Of a stretch of DNA of 8,648 nt, positions 6,067-8,648 are shown in pieces. Below the pieces are notes generated by a model that was not told the DNA's origin, did no database searches, and saw only the letters and a program-made list of their open reading frames with translations. How positions within the stretch are numbered: position 1 is the first letter of the stretch; every line of letters begins with the position of its first letter. This stretch comes from an uncultured Bacilli bacterium (GTDB taxonomy: Bacteria > Bacillota_I > Bacilli_A > RF39 > UBA660): positions 1-8,648 of the forward strand of contig CANRJE010000066.1 in assembly GCA_947630865.1 (NCBI GenBank), given 5' to 3'. The position numbers were made by a program, and so were the translations under genes.

Positions 6067-6712
6067 CTTAAAAGATTTAAACAATGTTTTATTAATTATC
6101 TCTTTAGGAGTATTTCTTGTAAGTTTATATTTCTTAAAAAATATATATGTTTTAATGCTTGTTTATCTTTTTATATATGATTTATTTTATCGAAGAGAAA
6201 GAAATAAATATTTTAAACTTTTAACAGGCATATTACCAATTTTAATTTTTGCTTGTTTTTTACTTAGGTATATTGATTTAAGTAGTTTAAGTTTTGATTT
6301 AATTAATATGTTAAAAATAATAATTAAAGCTTTAATATTTCTTGACTATTTAATGATTGTTGTTCATGAAATTAGAGGAAAAGATATTAAATATGTTAAA
6401 GGTAAAAGAGGAAAAAATTCTCTTAATGATTTAAGAATAAAAAATATTAAAAGATATAAAGATTGTAATTTAGAAGTATTAAATAATTATCAAATAAAAA
6501 ATAATCTTGATCTTGATAGTGATTATTATAAAGTTCTTAAAAATAATTTAAATCAAAAAATAAAAAATGATTTAGAAGAATATGTTGTAATTAATTATTT
6601 AAGATTTTATAAAAATAGAAAAAATAATAAAAAAAATATCTTGGATAGTTTAAATATTTTATTTGTTAGTATTCATGTTATAATTTTATTATTAAGTATT
6701 TTGGTGAAGTAA
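6029..6712 (+). CDS. Diverged EcfT-like transmembrane protein
   Basis: A 227-residue membrane protein at the position normally held by ecfT, the transmembrane coupling subunit of ECF importers. Hydrophobic helices are visible at about 18-37, 38-53, 62-80, 92-112 and 207-226. A long, lysine- and asparagine-rich hydrophilic stretch (about 113-205) separates the fourth and fifth. Four helices, a cytoplasmic coupling region and a C-terminal helix is the EcfT layout, but overall similarity is weak. The Ala-Arg-Gly/Ser motifs that contact the ATPases are not clear: only an IRG at 115-117 is a candidate for the first, and I see no second. The start is fixed by the strong ribosome-binding site at 6013-6020. 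One base separates its stop from the truA ATG. The EcfT assignment is positional and topological, not motif-based. Confidence 0.65.
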   Translation: MLKRLIAKHKAIDLKDLNNVLLIISLGVFLVSLYFLKNIYVLMLVYLFIYDLFYRRERNKYFKLLTGILPILIFACFLLRYIDLSSLSFDLINMLKIIIKALIFLDYLMIVVHEIRGKDIKYVKGKRGKNSLNDLRIKNIKRYKDCNLEVLNNYQIKNNLDLDSDYYKVLKNNLNQKIKNDLEEYVVINYLRFYKNRKNNKKNILDSLNILFVSIHVIILLLSILVK

Positions 6713-6713
6713 T

Positions 6714-7445
6714 ATGCGTTATTTAATTAAATTTTCTTATGATGGAACATTGTTTCATGGTTTTGAAAGTCAAAAGGGATATAGAACAATTGAAGATGAA
6801 ATGAAAAAAGTTTTACAATATATTAATAATTCTAAAAATACAAAGTTAGTAGCTAGTGGTAGAACTGATAAAGGGGTTCATGCTCTTATGCAAACAGCTC
6901 ATGTTGATATTGATGTAAAAATTACGGAAGAAAAATTAAAAAGGGCAATGAATAGTTTATTACCTAATGATATTCATATTATTAGTACAAGTGTTGTTCC
7001 AGATGATTTTCATGCGAGATACATGGTTAAAGAAAAAATATATGAATATAAACTTAATATGGGAGAATTTAATCCTATTTTAAGAAATTATATTTATCAA
7101 TTTAATAAAAAATTAGATGTAAAAGCTATGCAAGATGCTATAAAAAAATTTATTGGAGTTCATGATTTTAAGTCTTTTACACCTAATAAAGACAAAAGAA
7201 ATTCTTATGTAAGAGAAATATATGCAGCAGAAATTAAAGAGAATAATGATATTTTAACATTTACTTTTAGAGGTAATGGTTTTATTAAATATCAAATTAG
7301 AAATATGGTAGGATTACTTATTCAAATAGGACTTCATAAAAAGAATCAAAATGATATTGAAAAGATTCTTAATATGAAAAATAGAAGTGCTGGTTATAAA
7401 ACAGCTCATCCAGAAGGTTTATATTTAAAAGAAGTTAAATATTAA
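6714..7445 (+). CDS. truA: tRNA pseudouridine(38-40) synthase TruA
   Basis: Isomerises uridines 38-40 in the anticodon arm of many tRNAs. Family landmarks are the start MRYLIKFSYDGTLFHGF, the catalytic motif ASGRTDKGVHA (47-57) with nucleophile Asp52, the FHARYMVKEKIYEYKL region (99-114) with conserved Arg102 and Tyr110, the FRGNGFIKYQIRNMVG block (185-200), and the closing HPEGLYL (232-238). The 243-residue length is normal. GGTGA upstream supplies a ribosome-binding site and the ATG follows the EcfT-like stop by one base. Being the last member of the ecfA1-ecfA2-ecfT-truA cluster in many Firmicutes, it anchors the identity of the three diverged genes before it. Confidence 0.97.
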   Translation: MRYLIKFSYDGTLFHGFESQKGYRTIEDEMKKVLQYINNSKNTKLVASGRTDKGVHALMQTAHVDIDVKITEEKLKRAMNSLLPNDIHIISTSVVPDDFHARYMVKEKIYEYKLNMGEFNPILRNYIYQFNKKLDVKAMQDAIKKFIGVHDFKSFTPNKDKRNSYVREIYAAEIKENNDILTFTFRGNGFIKYQIRNMVGLLIQIGLHKKNQNDIEKILNMKNRSAGYKTAHPEGLYLKEVKY

Positions 7446-7477
7446 ATCATAAAATAATTAATAACTTAGGGGGTTTT

Positions 7478-8443
7478 ATGAAACTTGAATATCGAATTGT
7501 TGATAAAATGATTATGGAAGGAACTCTTAAGATAAGAGATTTTAAAAAAATATTAGAGAGTAAAATGTATCCAATAGAAATGATTTATTTTTCTGTTTTT
7601 AGTGCTAGAATTCCAAAATATATTATAGCTTTTGCAGCTTATTATGGTTATTCTTATAAAGAATCTATAAATGAATATCTTGATTCTTCAGAATGTAATA
7701 GTAAAACTATTTTAGATATATATGATGTCTATCAAGGTTTTTATATTTTAAATTATCGGGATAAGATTGAAAAAGGAACAACTGATGATATTTATCGTTT
7801 TATTTTGATACTTCTAAGAGATTATCCGGAAGATACTGTAAAAAATTTAATTTCTTATTTATTTGAAACATATCCTGAAGTTAAAGATAAGTATAATTTT
7901 AATCTCTTTATAATGTCTTTAAAAACAAAGACTTTAAAAGAGTTTTTAGATATTTTAATTAAAAATAGTTTATTAGAATATACAATAAAATATAAAGATA
8001 TTATGTCATTTAATGATTTAAAAGATATTTATTATTTATTAAAAGTTATAGATATTAAAGATATGGATATTATTAAGGAAAGATTACGTAATAAAATATT
8101 AAATTTTGTAAATAATTCAGATATTAATCAAGAAATGTTAAATGATATAGAAAAAATAAGTGAAGAAATTGGATTAGGAGAATTTGTATTTATTTTTTCT
8201 AATCTTCAAGTTATGAGTCAAATAAAGAATAAAATTATGAAGTGTTTAGCAGAATATTTCTTTAGTAGTCAAGAACTATTAGAAAAAAACTATGATGCAT
8301 TAGAAAATGTTAACGTAAAAGACAATTTAGAAACTAGTGATGATACTTTAGATATTAAGGCTAATATATTTAGAGTTCCTAATAAGGTATATAGAAAACT
8401 TTATAAAACTGTTGACAATAAGAAAGAAAAAAATTATAATTAA
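7478..8443 (+). CDS. Unrecognised helical cytoplasmic protein
   Basis: I do not recognise this 321-residue protein. It has no signal peptide, no clear membrane segment and no catalytic motif I can name. The composition suggests an almost entirely alpha-helical protein rich in Ile, Leu, Lys, Asp and Tyr, with alternating helix-loop units through about residue 270 (for example LKEFLDILIKNSLLEYTIK and LKDIYYLLKVIDIKD). A more acidic linker follows (about 271-293), then a basic tail (RVPNKVYRKLYK, then KKEKN). Such a layout would suit a scaffold or nucleic-acid-binding adaptor, but that is speculation. AGGGGG (7468-7473) lies 4 bases before the ATG. It follows truA by 32 bases with no terminator between, so it probably shares that operon. 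Its last codons contain the promoter of the downstream T-box leader. Confidence 0.85.
   Translation: MKLEYRIVDKMIMEGTLKIRDFKKILESKMYPIEMIYFSVFSARIPKYIIAFAAYYGYSYKESINEYLDSSECNSKTILDIYDVYQGFYILNYRDKIEKGTTDDIYRFILILLRDYPEDTVKNLISYLFETYPEVKDKYNFNLFIMSLKTKTLKEFLDILIKNSLLEYTIKYKDIMSFNDLKDIYYLLKVIDIKDMDIIKERLRNKILNFVNNSDINQEMLNDIEKISEEIGLGEFVFIFSNLQVMSQIKNKIMKCLAEYFFSSQELLEKNYDALENVNVKDNLETSDDTLDIKANIFRVPNKVYRKLYKTVDNKKEKNYN
8412..8440 (+). promoter_or_regulatory. Consensus sigma-A promoter for the T-box leader
   Basis: TTGACA (8412-8417) and TATAAT (8435-8440) are both perfect matches to the vegetative consensus, separated by an A-rich 17-base spacer. The -10 box is exactly the last two sense codons (Tyr-Asn) of the preceding gene. 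The expected transcription start, about 8446-8448, falls at the base of T-box stem I, which supports both calls. Confidence 0.9.
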
Positions 8444-8446
8444 GGC

Positions 8447-8648
8447 ATATTCAAAGTGTTGATGTGGAAAAGTACTATAATTAGTTACATATAGAGAGCT
8501 AATGTTTGGTGAAAGTTAGTAGGAAGATTATAGGAAGAACACCACGGAGTGTATTTTTGAAATTAGTAGAAAATATCGGTTTTGAAAACCGTTATCAAGA
8601 AGAGATATCAAGCATTGATAAAAAGAGTGGTACCGTGATATATTTGCC
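8447..8648 (+). promoter_or_regulatory. T-box riboswitch leader, 3' end cut by window; specifier probably AAC (Asn)
   Basis: RNA leader that binds uncharged tRNA and controls a downstream amino-acid gene by antitermination. Stem I closes with TTCAAA / TTTGAA (8450-8455 with 8556-8561). A kink-turn-like region (TTGAT at 8459-8463, GGAG at 8546-8549) precedes helix GTGG / CCAC (8464-8467 with 8542-8545). The specifier loop has AGTA (8471-8474) opposite GAA (8534-8536), then helix CTATAAT / ATTATAG (8475-8481 with 8527-8533). The distal part carries the typical AGAG-CTAA...TTTGGTGAAAG-TTAG pattern (8495-8519). Stem III is CGGTTT / AAACCG (8577-8582 with 8586-8591). The T-box core AGAGTGGTACCGTG (8624-8637) contains TGGT for pairing with the tRNA 3' end. 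By analogy with glyQS leaders, the codon after GAA plus one base is AAC (8538-8540), predicting asparagine. The antiterminator's 3' half, the terminator and the regulated gene are outside the window. Confidence 0.93.

Noticed and set aside
1..8648. Mycoplasma genetic code (TGA as Trp)
   Set aside because: The Trp codons checked in conserved genes are TGG, no in-frame TGA occurs within conserved domains, and TGA ends two genes at sensible places.
1..8648. Mobile elements, CRISPR arrays, tRNA or rRNA genes, phage genes
   Set aside because: I saw no transposase or integrase, no direct-repeat array and no cloverleaf-like sequence; the only structured RNA is the T-box leader.

Overview
The window is very AT-rich (roughly three quarters A+T by eye). 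All genes lie on the + strand and are tightly packed, often with overlapping stop and start codons. TGA is used as a stop (in the ATGA overlap at 2006-2009 and at 6064-6066), and every tryptophan codon I checked in the conserved proteins is TGG, so the genetic code is the standard bacterial one and not the mycoplasma code. Gene content and order point to a low-GC Firmicutes/Bacilli lineage with a compact genome, such as RF39-like, Erysipelotrichia-like or other Mollicutes-related gut bacteria. The exact taxon cannot be fixed from this sequence.

Region 1 (1-3690) is a translation and RNA-processing operon: cysS (5' end cut by the window), a YugP-type membrane zinc metallopeptidase, mrnC (Mini-RNase III), rlmB (23S rRNA 2'-O-methyltransferase) and a SigH-like sigma factor. 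This resembles the Bacillus cysS-mrnC-rlmB-yacP-sigH order, with yugP inserted and yacP/rae1 absent. The rpmG-secE-nusG genes that follow sigH in Bacillus are also absent.

Region 2 (3691-4473) holds a gap with a weak terminator and a plausible promoter. It then has one gene for a membrane-anchored, thioredoxin-like protein without a CXXC motif, closed by a good intrinsic terminator that overlaps its stop codon.

Region 3 (4496-8443) is a second operon: two ATPases derived from EcfA1 and EcfA2, a membrane protein in the ecfT position, truA, and an unrecognised helical protein. The order ecfA1-ecfA2-ecfT-truA is the normal Firmicutes arrangement. Here, however, the ATPases have lost key catalytic residues in an asymmetric way, and the EcfT-like protein is strongly diverged. 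This intact but chemically altered module is the most unusual thing in the window.

Region 4 (8412-8648) has a perfect sigma-A-type promoter inside the last codons of the unknown gene. It drives a T-box leader that starts within a few bases of the stop codon and runs off the window. The specifier reads best as AAC (asparagine), which predicts an asnS or asparagine-related gene just downstream.
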